Position numbers and translations under genes: made by a program. From positions 1,302,001 to 1,366,000 of the forward strand of contig NZ_CP048030.1 in the NCBI RefSeq assembly GCF_010092425.1: 64,000 nt of DNA. Reading direction: 5' to 3'. Below are positions 28,211-37,735 of this stretch, piece by piece (position 1 is the stretch's first letter; each line of letters begins with the position of its first letter). The DNA comes from Sinimarinibacterium sp. NLF-5-8 (GTDB taxonomy: Bacteria; Pseudomonadota; Gammaproteobacteria; Nevskiales; Nevskiaceae). A model generated the notes under the pieces. It was not told where the DNA came from, did no database searches, and was given only the letters and a program-made list of their open reading frames with translations.

Positions 28211-30876
28211 GGCACGCGCGCGCGTCCCCACCCTCGCGCGCGCTCCCGAACCTGCAACAAACTCGGCAGCAGCACCAGCGCGCACAGCAGCGTCGTTCCC
28301 AAGCCCACCGTGAGCAAAATACCCATGCTCACGGTGCCAGGGTGATGGGTGAACATCAGGTTGGCGAAGTTGGCCAGCGTAATCAGCGCCCCAAACAGCA
28401 CCGCGCGCGCGGTGCTGGTTTTGAGAATGTTGGTTTGACGATTGCTGCGCGCGCGCTGCACCAGATACACGCCGTAATCCACGCCCACGCCCAAAATCAG
28501 CGGCAGTGCGATGACATTGGCAAAGTTGAATGGCACCCCAAGCAAGGTCATGCCCGCACTGGTCAGCAGCCCGGCCAGCAGCAGCGGAATCAGCACCAGC
28601 AGCGTATCCACCGCGCTGCGCAACAAAAACAGCAGCAGCAGTGTGATCGCAGCCAAGGCGCTGATAATCGCCTGCCTGAATGCGGCAACCACGGTTTGCC
28701 CGGCCTGCAATTGCAGCAGCGGCGCGCCGACAACCTGATCGTTGACGCTTTGCGCGGCGTCGATAAACCGCTGGGTGGCGTCCACATGGGTCAGCGGTTC
28801 AGCCGGCCACACTTCAACGCGATAGCGGCCATCTGCGCTGCGCCAGCGCTGAATGATGGACGGCGGCAAATCACCCTCGCTGACTGCATCGGCTTGCAGC
28901 GCGGTTTGCAGTTGCTGCAAATGCGCAGGCAAGGCATCGGTGAGTACTGCGCGCAGCCTTTGTTGCAGCGTTTGCTGGGCGCGCGCATCGCGGGTCTGCC
29001 ATTGCCTGTAAAGGCTTTGCAAGGCGGTTTGCAGCGCGCGCAGGCCGCTGTTTTGCGCCAAATCATCATCATCGCGCGCGCTCAGCGCTGCGAGTAATTC
29101 CGCCATGGCAGGCCAGTCTTGCTCGGCGGAAACCGGCGCGTTGATCTGCGCCAAACTGGGCGCCACGCTCAAGGCAAGATCATCCATGACGCTGAGTTTT
29201 TCATCCTGCTGTTGCGGAATAAAATCCAGCAAACTCATGGCATTGCCAATGTTTTGAGTGGACCTAAAGCGATCGACCAGAGCCTGTGCCGCTGCCGGTG
29301 AATCCGCCAAAACCGACAGCGTCAACGTCGGAATACGGATGTCATTCAGCAGCGCCTTGAAGGTGGCAACGGATTCGGTTTTATCGTCACGCAGATTGAT
29401 CGGGTCGGCATCAAACTGCGCGCGCGGCAGCAGCCACAGCGCCCCGGCGCTGAGCACGGCGGCAACCACCCAGATCGGGCGCGCGTATCGATACGGCCAG
29501 TCCAGCCAGGCCGGAGCACGCGCGGGGTTGACCGCACCCGGCGCGCGCGCAGGCCATAGCGCCACCCACGCCGGCAGCAGCGTTAGGCTTAAAACCAGGC
29601 TGATGACCATGCCGGTGCCGGAAATCAGCCCCAACTCGGCAATGCCGGTGAAATCGGTGGGAATGAACGCCCAAAAACCGATGGAGGTGGTGGCGGCGCA
29701 CACCCACAAAAAGCTGCCCACCGCCCCTGCTGCGGCGGGCATCGCGCGCGCGGGGCTTTGCCCTTGCGCCAGTTCATCGCGGTACTGCATGCACAAATAC
29801 AGTCCGTAATTCAAACCCAGCCCCACATAGAGCACGCCAAAGGCCACCGAAATCATGTTCAGGTGCCCAATCGCCAGCGCCGCAAACGTGGCCGTGCACA
29901 GCAGCCCGTACAGCAGCGTCACCCCCATCGCCAGCACCAGCGGCCACGAGCGCAGCGCCCAAAACAGCAGACTGCCCGCCAGCAGCAAGGCGATGACCAG
30001 CGCCATGCCTGCGCCCTGCATGGCAGACAGCAGTTCTTCATGCTCCAGCGCCACCGATCCCGTCAGGCGTACTTGTGCGCGCGCGTTGTGTTGCGCCAGT
30101 TCAGCAATCAAGGCGCGCGCGCGGCTCATCGGCGTGGTCGCCGGGAGCAGCAGGGCATAGTCCATCGCCACCTGGGTCTGGATGAACCGCCGTGCGCGCC
30201 CATCGGCTGCGCGCGGCGCTAGCGCCTCACCCCCCATCAGCGCCGACCACGACAGTGGCTCAACCTGCCCCTGTGCCAGCTGCGTCAAGCGCGCGCTCAT
30301 CGGCACCAAAGCGGCGTCCATATCCAGATCCTGAACACCGCCATGCTCTACGGCCAGCCGCAGCAATTTGAACAGGCCGTGCGGGCTGGGGTCATGCGCC
30401 AGCGCGCCCAAAAACGGCTGGGCTTGCTGAAGCTGCAAGGCCGTTGCCTCAAGCTGATCGGTGGATAAATACAGCAAGCCGTTGCGGGCAAAAAACGACT
30501 CTGCTTCGGCAGCAAAAACGTCGGTAAAAACATCGGGCTGTTGATCGATTTGCGCCAGCAGCCAGCGCTGCGCGGCGTCGGCATCCTCGTCGGCCTCGGC
30601 ATCGATCACCCACACCAGTGCGCCCTGCAACTGCGGAAACGCGCGATCGAGTGCCTGCTCCATTTTTCGCCACGGCAAATCGGCAGACAACATGTTGCGG
30701 GTATCGGTATCCACATTCAGGCGGGTGGCGACGACATAGCCCATCAGCAAGGCGCTGAGCAGACTCAAAATCACGCCAAGGCGCGCGTGTTGCTGGACGG
30801 CGGCCACCCAGCGCGCCAGCAGCGACAGCGAAACGACAGGCGGCGTTTGGGCGGAACGTGAGGTCATCAGGGGCAT
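28207..30876 (-). CDS. HpnN-like MMPL/RND-family lipid exporter
   Basis: An 889-residue inner-membrane protein with two repeats, each a membrane helix, a large periplasmic loop and five clustered helices (helices near 34-51, 285-445, 470-485, 720-875). The sequence ISVAFGVLYVGLGLNYGLYLCMQYR and its C-terminal counterpart LGVGVDYGVYLVQRAR are the MMPL transmembrane signature. HpnN proteins move hopanoids to the outer membrane. No hopanoid synthesis gene is in this window, so the cargo could be another lipid. It is divergent from an MlaC/HpnM-like gene, which parallels the hpnM-hpnN association. ATG 30876 was taken; ATG 30867 is an alternative. Confidence 0.8.
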   Translation of the reverse strand: MPLMTSRSAQTPPVVSLSLLARWVAAVQQHARLGVILSLLSALLMGYVVATRLNVDTDTRNMLSADLPWRKMEQALDRAFPQLQGALVWVIDAEADEDADAAQRWLLAQIDQQPDVFTDVFAAEAESFFARNGLLYLSTDQLEATALQLQQAQPFLGALAHDPSPHGLFKLLRLAVEHGGVQDLDMDAALVPMSARLTQLAQGQVEPLSWSALMGGEALAPRAADGRARRFIQTQVAMDYALLLPATTPMSRARALIAELAQHNARAQVRLTGSVALEHEELLSAMQGAGMALVIALLLAGSLLFWALRSWPLVLAMGVTLLYGLLCTATFAALAIGHLNMISVAFGVLYVGLGLNYGLYLCMQYRDELAQGQSPARAMPAAAGAVGSFLWVCAATTSIGFWAFIPTDFTGIAELGLISGTGMVISLVLSLTLLPAWVALWPARAPGAVNPARAPAWLDWPYRYARPIWVVAAVLSAGALWLLPRAQFDADPINLRDDKTESVATFKALLNDIRIPTLTLSVLADSPAAAQALVDRFRSTQNIGNAMSLLDFIPQQQDEKLSVMDDLALSVAPSLAQINAPVSAEQDWPAMAELLAALSARDDDDLAQNSGLRALQTALQSLYRQWQTRDARAQQTLQQRLRAVLTDALPAHLQQLQTALQADAVSEGDLPPSIIQRWRSADGRYRVEVWPAEPLTHVDATQRFIDAAQSVNDQVVGAPLLQLQAGQTVVAAFRQAIISALAAITLLLLFLLRSAVDTLLVLIPLLLAGLLTSAGMTLLGVPFNFANVIALPLILGVGVDYGVYLVQRARSNRQTNILKTSTARAVLFGALITLANFANLMFTHHPGTVSMGILLTVGLGTTLLCALVLLPSLLQVRERARGWGRARVP

Positions 30877-30957
30877 CTATTGCATAACCGTTGAGTCAGA
30901 AAGCCTAACGCAGCGTGCTACCCTTGCGCGCCTTTTGCGTCAGCTTTTTACCCGTTG

Positions 30958-31614
30958 ATGCCCATGACCTCTCTATCGCTGTCACTGCGCGCGCGCCGCT
31001 TTGCATCCACCAGCCGCGCGCTGGCTTTTATTTTTTGGGCGGTCCTGCCCAGTCTCGGCACCGCCGCTGAATCCAGCGCAGCGGATGGCGCGCGCGCGGT
31101 GGTGGAATCGTTCCACCACACCTTGCGCACGGTGATGCAGGCCAACCTCAGCTGTGAGGCTCGCCAAACCCGCTACGCCGCAGCACTGGCGGACGATTTT
31201 GATGTGGCCTTGATCGCCCAGCAAATCAGCAAAAAACATTGGAATCAGTTTTCAGCCGCACAGCAAGCGCAGCTCATTGATGTGCTCAATCAACAATTTA
31301 CGCTGACCTACGCCCAGCAATTCGCGCGCGACCAGGGGGCGCAATTCATCACCGGCGAGACGCGCGCGCTGCGCGGCAACACGCAACTGGTGCAAACCGA
31401 GCTGCGCCCCGCCCAGGGTCAAGCGGTGCGGCTGGATTATGTGCTGCGGCAAAAAGCCCGGCAGTGGCGCATCGTCAACATCGTTGCCGAAGGGGTCAGC
31501 GATCTGGCGCTGCGCAGCGCCCAATATGATGCCCTCATCACCCAACAGGGCTTTGATGGACTGCTCGCATTTTTGCGTGAACAAGTGCGCGCGCTCCAGG
31601 CGCAATGCGCATGA
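30958..31614 (+). CDS. MlaC/Ttg2D (HpnM-like) periplasmic lipid-binding protein
   Basis: A 218-residue protein with a signal peptide (about 1-36, cleavage near GTAA) followed by a single MlaC-type domain: AVVESFHHTLRTVM, DFDVALIAQQISKKHWNQFS, LIDVLNQQFTLTYAQQF and YVLRQKARQWRIVNIVAEGVSDLALRS, the last typical of Ttg2D. MlaC shuttles phospholipid across the periplasm; HpnM is its relative in hopanoid loci. Starts at ATG 30958 (a TTG precedes it). Its stop overlaps the TonB receptor start as ATGA, so the two are co-translated. Confidence 0.85.
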   Translation: MPMTSLSLSLRARRFASTSRALAFIFWAVLPSLGTAAESSAADGARAVVESFHHTLRTVMQANLSCEARQTRYAAALADDFDVALIAQQISKKHWNQFSAAQQAQLIDVLNQQFTLTYAQQFARDQGAQFITGETRALRGNTQLVQTELRPAQGQAVRLDYVLRQKARQWRIVNIVAEGVSDLALRSAQYDALITQQGFDGLLAFLREQVRALQAQCA

Positions 31615-34130
31615 GTCATCGCCATTTTTTAGCCCTGCCCCTGATCGGCCTGGCCGCACTGCTGCCGCTGCGCGCGGGTCATGCCCAAACCGACATGCCC
31701 GCCATCGACTTTGACAGCAGCGCGATTCTGGCCGATGTCATCGTCACCGCCCAAAAAATTGAACAGACGCTGTACCAGGTCACTGGCTCGGTCAGCGCCA
31801 TTGATGGCGAGTTTGTCCGCCAGGCCGGCTCGTATGATTTTGTTGACCTGCAAAACTACGCGCCCAACATCACCATTCAGATGTCGCCGTCATCGTCGCA
31901 AATCAGCATGCGCGGGATTGGCTCGCTGAACATCAGCCCCTCGGTTGATCCTTCGGTCGGCACCGTGATTGACGGTGTTTACTATGGCCGTTCCAGCTTT
32001 TTAACAGCGTTTTTCTTTGACTTTGATCAAATGGAAATGCTGCGCGGCCCGCAAGGCACGCTGTTTGGCAAAAACAGCACCAGCGGCCTGCTCAACCTCA
32101 GCACTCACGCGCCGATTGAAACCTTTGCCGCCAGCGCGGATGCGATTGGTGCCAGCAACGGTCATAAAACCCTGCGGCCGATGCTCAACATCCCCATCAC
32201 CGATCGGCTTGCCGTGCGCGCCTCGGCCAACCTGTCGCACATCGACGGCGTGATGTTCAACACCACGCTCGACCGTGAAGAAAACAATCCCCGTCAAAGC
32301 AGCGTGCGCGTGCGCGCGCGCTATGAGCCGACCGACGACTGGCAAATCGACCTCAACGCCTTTCATTCCGACCAGCGCAGCAACTTCAACCTCTACAAGC
32401 TGGTTCAGATCGGCCCGGCGATGCGCGCGCTGCTGGAGTCGTTTGACGCACAACTCAACACCGACTTTGACGTGCGCCAGAACGCCGCCAACGTCCCGGC
32501 GATGGAAACCTCGGTCAACGACGGGGTGAGCGCCACCTTAAACCATGACATCAGCGGCTTTTTGGGCGTGCAGAATCTCAACATGACCGCGATCAGCGGC
32601 TACGCCCGACTGCGGGTGGACGCGCGCGATCTGGACGCCGACTTCAGCCCGATTCCTTTCATCCGCGACACCCTGCTCAAACCCAGCCCCTACGAACAAA
32701 TCAGCCAGGAACTGCGTTTTACCGGCAGCGATGACTCGCTGTTCGGCTGGGGCGGCCCGATCGACTTCATCGCTGGCCTCTACTATTTCGACGCCCGCTT
32801 CAACACCTCTGACCGCTTTGAAGTGCAAAGCCTCGGCAACGCCGCCGCCTACGTCCTCGCCGCACAATCCGACGCCAATCCCAATCAGGCCCCTGCCCTG
32901 GGCGGCTTGCTCGGCCCCAACCCACCGCCCGCGTTGGTCAACCTGCTCAATACCCTGCCGCTGCCCCTGCTCACCCCCGAAAACACCGCGCGCTTTGCCG
33001 CCAACGTACTGGCGCCCGCCATCAACGGCGTGCTGGGCGACAATCTGCCGCAAAGCGCCGAGGTCAATCTTGATCAGCGCAGCCGCAGCTACGCCGTATT
33101 CGGTCAGTTGGAACAGTTTTTCACCGAAGAATGGGCCTGGATCGGCGGCCTGCGTCTGGGGCTGGAACGCAAGCAAGGCACCGCCAGCAGTTTTTCCAAC
33201 AGCTTTTTCATCCCCATCATTGCCGACCAGGAAAACTTTGAAAAAACCGTTGACCGCCTTGAACGCGACTTTTCCCCACGGCTGGGGCTCAAATGGGCAC
33301 CCTCGCGCTACAGCGGTGCCTACTTCACCTGGTCGCGCGGCTTCAAAAGCGGTGGCTTCAACGGCCTGCCGCTGAACTCGCAAACGCTGGAATACGCCTC
33401 CGAGCGCGCCAGCAGCTTTGAAATGGGCGCCAAATCACGCCTGCTTTCCAACAGCCTGCACGTCTCCTCTGCCGTGTTCTGGACCGACGTCAAGGGGCTG
33501 CAAGTGCCGTTTTTCCAAAGCGTCAGCCCCACCGTTGGCAACGCCAATGGCCGCACTTACGGCTTTGAAGCGGATGCCCTGTGGATGACCCCGCTACCCG
33601 GCCTTCAGCTCACCGCCGCCGTTGGCTACGCCCACGCCCGTTATACCGACTACGGCTGCGCGCCCGCGCCCGCCGACGCTGCCCAAACCACCGGCGGCAG
33701 CGCACAAAAAGCCCCGCGTAACTGCGCGCCGGGGACTGACGAATCCACCTCGCAAGACCTCACCGGCAAACCGCTGGCCTTTGCCCCGCAATGGACCGCC
33801 AGCTTCATCCCCGCCTACACCATCAATGCCTATCGCTACGGCGTGCAAACCACGTTTGCGCTGGACGTGCTGTTTCGTGACCGCATGTACCTGAGCACCG
33901 AAGGTGCCGACAACGCCGTGCAACCGCCCACAACCATTCTCAATCTGCGCGCGATCCTCGCCTACGCCGATCAGCAGCGCTGGTCACTGATCATCGGCGC
34001 GCACAACCTCACCAACCGCATCGTCCTGGATCAATACGTCCCGCAGCCGGTTGCGCCGGAAAACCTCGCCATCGTCCGCACCGACTATGGCCGCTACTAC
34101 AGCGCCAACCTGAGCTACGCATTCAACTAA
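31611..34130 (+). CDS. TonB-dependent outer-membrane receptor
   Basis: An 839-residue receptor with a signal peptide (about 1-25), a TonB-box-like segment ADVIVTAQK (41-49), a plug domain with MRGIGS and the MLRGPQGTLFGKNSTSGLLN motif, and a large 22-strand barrel up to YYSANLSYAF at the C-terminus. No N-terminal STN signalling domain is present. A loop near 395-450 is rich in Pro, Leu and Asn and lengthens one barrel hairpin. Substrate is unknown; receptors of this subtype often import hydrophobic or complex organic compounds rather than only siderophores. Translationally coupled to the MlaC-like gene (start ATG 31611; ATG 31605 also possible). Confidence 0.92.
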   Translation: MSHRHFLALPLIGLAALLPLRAGHAQTDMPAIDFDSSAILADVIVTAQKIEQTLYQVTGSVSAIDGEFVRQAGSYDFVDLQNYAPNITIQMSPSSSQISMRGIGSLNISPSVDPSVGTVIDGVYYGRSSFLTAFFFDFDQMEMLRGPQGTLFGKNSTSGLLNLSTHAPIETFAASADAIGASNGHKTLRPMLNIPITDRLAVRASANLSHIDGVMFNTTLDREENNPRQSSVRVRARYEPTDDWQIDLNAFHSDQRSNFNLYKLVQIGPAMRALLESFDAQLNTDFDVRQNAANVPAMETSVNDGVSATLNHDISGFLGVQNLNMTAISGYARLRVDARDLDADFSPIPFIRDTLLKPSPYEQISQELRFTGSDDSLFGWGGPIDFIAGLYYFDARFNTSDRFEVQSLGNAAAYVLAAQSDANPNQAPALGGLLGPNPPPALVNLLNTLPLPLLTPENTARFAANVLAPAINGVLGDNLPQSAEVNLDQRSRSYAVFGQLEQFFTEEWAWIGGLRLGLERKQGTASSFSNSFFIPIIADQENFEKTVDRLERDFSPRLGLKWAPSRYSGAYFTWSRGFKSGGFNGLPLNSQTLEYASERASSFEMGAKSRLLSNSLHVSSAVFWTDVKGLQVPFFQSVSPTVGNANGRTYGFEADALWMTPLPGLQLTAAVGYAHARYTDYGCAPAPADAAQTTGGSAQKAPRNCAPGTDESTSQDLTGKPLAFAPQWTASFIPAYTINAYRYGVQTTFALDVLFRDRMYLSTEGADNAVQPPTTILNLRAILAYADQQRWSLIIGAHNLTNRIVLDQYVPQPVAPENLAIVRTDYGRYYSANLSYAFN

Positions 34131-34139
34131 AGCGCCGCT

Positions 34140-35591
34140 TTATGAGCCTGCCGACACCGTGCCCGGCGCGTGGTCGGTCGCCGCAAAATCCCAGGTGAGT
34201 TTGTCGCGCAGTTGCACCACCTCGCCGACGATCAGCAGGCTAGGGCCGGTCAGACCGGCTTGTTCCACTAACGCGGGCAAAGTCGCCAGCGTGCCGGTGA
34301 TGACGCGCTGTTGAACAGTGGTGCCGTGCTCGATCATCGCGCAAGGCCAGTGGCTGGCCAGCCCATGCGCGCGCAGTTGTTCGCAGACCATCGGCAGCGT
34401 CAGCAATCCCATGTAGACCACCACGGTTTGTCCACGCTGGGCAAGCTGCTGCCACGGCAGCTTGAGGGTGCCATCGGCGCGCGCGTGGCCGGTGATGAAC
34501 AGGCAGGTCTGGGCGTAGTCACGATGGGTCAGAGGAATGCCTGCGTAAGCGGCGCAGCCGCTGGCAGCGGTCACGCCCGGCACCACCTGAAAGGCGACGC
34601 CTTGCGCCATCAGCGTTTCGATTTCTTCGCCACCGCGCCCAAAAATGAAGGGATCGCCGCCTTTGAGCCGCAGCACGCGCTGGCCTTGTTGGGCCAGCCG
34701 CACCAGCTCGGTATTGATCTGATCCTGCGGCAGCGCATGGTGATTGCGCGCCTTGCCGACAAACACGCGCGCCGCATCGCGGCGCACCAGTTCCAGGATC
34801 GCCGGTGCGACCAGCCGGTCGTACAGCACCACGTCGCATTGCTGCATCAGGCGCAGCGCCTTGAGCGTGAGCAGATCAGGATCGCCCGGCCCGGCGCCAA
34901 CCAGATACACCTCGCCTTGTGCGGCGGACGTTTGTTGTTGCAGAGCATCCACCGTTTGCTGCGCGCGCGCGGTGTCGCCAGCCATCAGCGGCGCAATCGC
35001 AGGGCTGTCCAGAAACTGCTCCCACAGCCGCCGCTGGCGCCCGGCATCCAGATGTCCACGCAAGGCGCGGCGCTGCGCACCGATGAAGCGGGCAACCTGG
35101 CCGTATTGCGCCGGCAGCAGCGCCTCGATGCGTTCGCGGACACGGCGCGCCAAGACCGGCGCAGTGCCACTGCTGGAAACGGCCACCAGCAGCGGCGCAC
35201 GATCCACCACCGCAGGCGTGATGAAAGTGCTGCGCTGGGCGTCATCAACGACGTTGACCGGGATCCCTGCGGCTTGCGCCGCCGTGGCAACACGCTGGTT
35301 GAGGTCGGCATCATCGGTCGCCGCAATCACCAGAACACAGCCGCTCAACTGCCGGGGGTCAAAGCTGCTGCCCAGCCAGCGCGCGCGTGCGGTCGCACAG
35401 ATTTGGCTGAGTTCGGGATTCAACGCGCGCGCCACGATCTGCACGCGCGCACCGGCGCGCAGCAGCAGACGCAATTTGCGCGCGGCAACCACGCCGCCGC
35501 CGAGCAGCAACACCGGTTGTTCCCGAAGCCTGAAAAAAACCGGGTAATACGGCCAATCCGGCGCGCGCGCCAAGGTCGAAATTTGTGGCAT
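34140..35591 (-). CDS. cysG: Siroheme synthase (trifunctional CysG)
   Basis: Makes siroheme for sulfite and nitrite reductases. The 483-residue protein combines an N-terminal precorrin-2 dehydrogenase/ferrochelatase domain (LLLGGGVVAARKLRLLL, near 29-45) with a C-terminal uroporphyrinogen-III methyltransferase (YLVGAGPGDPDLLTLKAL, RLKGGDPFIFGRGGEE, ITGHARADG). ATG 35591 gives the expected start about 15 residues before the first strand. It is divergent from the cysB-like regulator, which fits a shared role in sulfur assimilation. Confidence 0.95.
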   Translation of the reverse strand: MPQISTLARAPDWPYYPVFFRLREQPVLLLGGGVVAARKLRLLLRAGARVQIVARALNPELSQICATARARWLGSSFDPRQLSGCVLVIAATDDADLNQRVATAAQAAGIPVNVVDDAQRSTFITPAVVDRAPLLVAVSSSGTAPVLARRVRERIEALLPAQYGQVARFIGAQRRALRGHLDAGRQRRLWEQFLDSPAIAPLMAGDTARAQQTVDALQQQTSAAQGEVYLVGAGPGDPDLLTLKALRLMQQCDVVLYDRLVAPAILELVRRDAARVFVGKARNHHALPQDQINTELVRLAQQGQRVLRLKGGDPFIFGRGGEEIETLMAQGVAFQVVPGVTAASGCAAYAGIPLTHRDYAQTCLFITGHARADGTLKLPWQQLAQRGQTVVVYMGLLTLPMVCEQLRAHGLASHWPCAMIEHGTTVQQRVITGTLATLPALVEQAGLTGPSLLIVGEVVQLRDKLTWDFAATDHAPGTVSAGS

Positions 35592-35711
35592 GGCTCTCAA
35601 GGCAACCAGTGATGGATGAAAAATCACCCCGCGTTGCACTGCAACAGACGGGGGCATGCAAGGTATGCTTATTGTCGTTCAATCCCCTTTCAACAAAACA
35701 TCTCTATTGAT

Positions 35712-36695
35712 ATGAAACTTCGCCAGCTGCGATATATCCACGAAGTCGCCAAGCGCGGCCTCAATGTCAGCAACGCAGCCGATGCGCTGTTCACCTCTCA
35801 ACCCGGCGTCAGCAAACAAATCCGCCTGCTCGAAGAAGAACTGGGCGTGGATATTTTTGTGCGCACGGGCAAGCACCTGTCGGAAATCACCCCGGCAGGC
35901 GCCAAGATCCTCGAATATGCGCAACGCCTGCTCACCGAGGTCAACAACATCGAGCGCGTCGCCGAAGAATTTCACGATGCCGACCGTGGCGAGTTGTCCA
36001 TCGCCACCACCCACACCCAGGCACGTTATGCACTGCCACAGGTGATTCAGGCGTTTCGCAAGCAATATCCGCATGTCCGGCTGCATTTGCATCAGGGCTC
36101 ACCGCCACAGATCGCCAAGATGGCTGCAGAAGGCCAGGCCGATTTCGCCATCGCAACCGAAGCGCTGCATCATTTCGACAGCCTGGTGATGCTGCCCTGC
36201 TATCGCTGGAATCGCTGCGTGCTGGTCAAGCCGGATCATCCGCTGGCCAGTATCAAGCGCATCGAACTGCGGGATATCGCCCAATACCCGGTCATCACCT
36301 ATACCTTTGGCTTTACCGGACGCTCGCAGCTGGACCAGGCCTTTGCCGCGCACGGCCTGCGCCCTGAAGTGGTGCTCACGGCGGTGGATGCCGATGTCAT
36401 CAAAACCTATGTGCGTTTGGGCATGGGGATCGGCATCGTCGCCAGCATGGCCTACAACCCCGAACTGGACAGGGATCTGGTGCGGGTGCCGGTCGATCAC
36501 CTGTTTGCCTCCAGCATCACCCATATCGGCTACCGGCGCGGACTGTTTTTACGCGGCTATATGTATGAGTTTCTACAGCTTTTTGCGCCGCATCTGAACG
36601 AAGATCTGATCAAGCAGATCGACCAGATCAGCGATCCCGAACTGCGCGCGCAGCAAGTCAAAAAGCAGATCGCCTCGGTTCCAACGCTGGAATAA
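35712..36695 (+). CDS. cysB: CysB-family LysR transcriptional regulator
   Basis: LysR-type activator of sulfate assimilation, responding to N-acetylserine in the studied homologues. The 327-residue protein opens with MKLRQLRYIHEVAKR, has the helix-turn-helix LNVSNAADALFTSQPGVSKQI, and a substrate domain with the CysB-specific THTQARYALP and TFGFTGRSQLDQAF segments. ATG 35712 was chosen over upstream frames because it starts the HTH as in relatives. It is divergent from cysG over 120 bp, so it may bind there, but I could not mark a binding site. Confidence 0.93.
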   Translation: MKLRQLRYIHEVAKRGLNVSNAADALFTSQPGVSKQIRLLEEELGVDIFVRTGKHLSEITPAGAKILEYAQRLLTEVNNIERVAEEFHDADRGELSIATTHTQARYALPQVIQAFRKQYPHVRLHLHQGSPPQIAKMAAEGQADFAIATEALHHFDSLVMLPCYRWNRCVLVKPDHPLASIKRIELRDIAQYPVITYTFGFTGRSQLDQAFAAHGLRPEVVLTAVDADVIKTYVRLGMGIGIVASMAYNPELDRDLVRVPVDHLFASSITHIGYRRGLFLRGYMYEFLQLFAPHLNEDLIKQIDQISDPELRAQQVKKQIASVPTLE

Positions 36696-36713
36696 GTGCG
36701 TCGCCGATAAATC

Positions 36714-36750
36714 AAAAAGCGTGAAAACCTGAAGATTTTCACGCTTTTTT
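36714..36750. terminator. Bidirectional terminator between cysB and secF
   Basis: AAAAAGCGTGAAAA (36714-36727) pairs with TTTTCACGCTTTTTT (36736-36750) around an eight-base loop, with T-runs on both strands. Confidence 0.9.
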
Positions 36751-36776
36751 GCAGCATCCGGCAGTGTTTGCCGCAA

Positions 36777-37709
36777 TTACGGCATTTCGTCAATTTCCTT
36801 GGTCTCGGGTGGCAGCAGATCTTCACGCTTGACACCCATGACCACGGCCATGTTGGTGGAAATGTAGATCGACGAATACAGCGAAACCAAAACACCAAAG
36901 ATCATCGCCACCGAGAAGCTGTGAACACTGGGGCCGCCCAGAAACAGCAGCGCAAACAGCACCAGCAATGTGGTCAGGTGGGTGATCACCGAACGCATCA
37001 GGGTCTGGTTGACCGACAGGTTGACCACATCAAGAATCTCGCTGCGCCGCTGCAACAGCAGGTTTTCACGAACGCGGTCAAAGATGACGATGGTTTCGTT
37101 CAGCGAGTAGCCAAACAATGCGAGCACCGCAGCAAGGGTGGTGATGTCGAACTCGACCCACATCACCGACAAAAACCCCAGCATCATCAATGCGTCATGG
37201 CATTGAGCGGCAATCGCACCGATCGCAAACTTCCATTCAAAGCGAAACGCAATGTAGATGACGATGCCGATGAAGGCGGTCAGCAGCGCCAGGCCGCCTT
37301 TTTCGGCCAGCTCCTCACCCAATTGCGGGCCGACGAATTCAATCCGCCGCAGCTCGATTTGCTTGTCGTCGGCGTGCAAGGCTTCAAGCAGATGCGCACT
37401 GACCTGGGCTGACGAGGCATCGCCTTCGGTCGGCGGCAGGCGGATCATCACCGCCGTGCTGGAACCAAAAAACTGCACCACTGCGCGCTCATAACCCGCC
37501 GCCGCAAGGTCACTGCGCACTTCGTCCAGCTCGACCGCCTGCTGGTACTCGACCTCGACCAGCACCCCGCCGGTAAAGTCGATGCCCAGATTCAGGCCAC
37601 GAAACAGCACCAAGGCCAGCGCTGCTGCCGTCAGAATGCCCGAGACCCAGAGGCCGACAATGCGCGGCCCCATGAAATCAAACTTCGGTACACGGTTGAA
37701 AAATCGCAT
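36777..37709 (-). CDS. secF: Protein translocase subunit SecF
   Basis: Inner-membrane partner of SecD; uses proton motive force to help export through SecYEG. The 310-residue protein has six membrane helices with the signature GIDFTGGVLVEV (42-53) and the conserved ALFGYSLNETIVIFDRVREN near 200-220. It follows secD by 26 bp on the minus strand. One family position differs: the usual ALIHDV-type sequence reads AAQCHDALMM. Confidence 0.97.
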   Translation of the reverse strand: MRFFNRVPKFDFMGPRIVGLWVSGILTAAALALVLFRGLNLGIDFTGGVLVEVEYQQAVELDEVRSDLAAAGYERAVVQFFGSSTAVMIRLPPTEGDASSAQVSAHLLEALHADDKQIELRRIEFVGPQLGEELAEKGGLALLTAFIGIVIYIAFRFEWKFAIGAIAAQCHDALMMLGFLSVMWVEFDITTLAAVLALFGYSLNETIVIFDRVRENLLLQRRSEILDVVNLSVNQTLMRSVITHLTTLLVLFALLFLGGPSVHSFSVAMIFGVLVSLYSSIYISTNMAVVMGVKREDLLPPETKEIDEMP

Positions 37710-37735
37710 GTATGACTCCGTTGAATCGAACCGTG

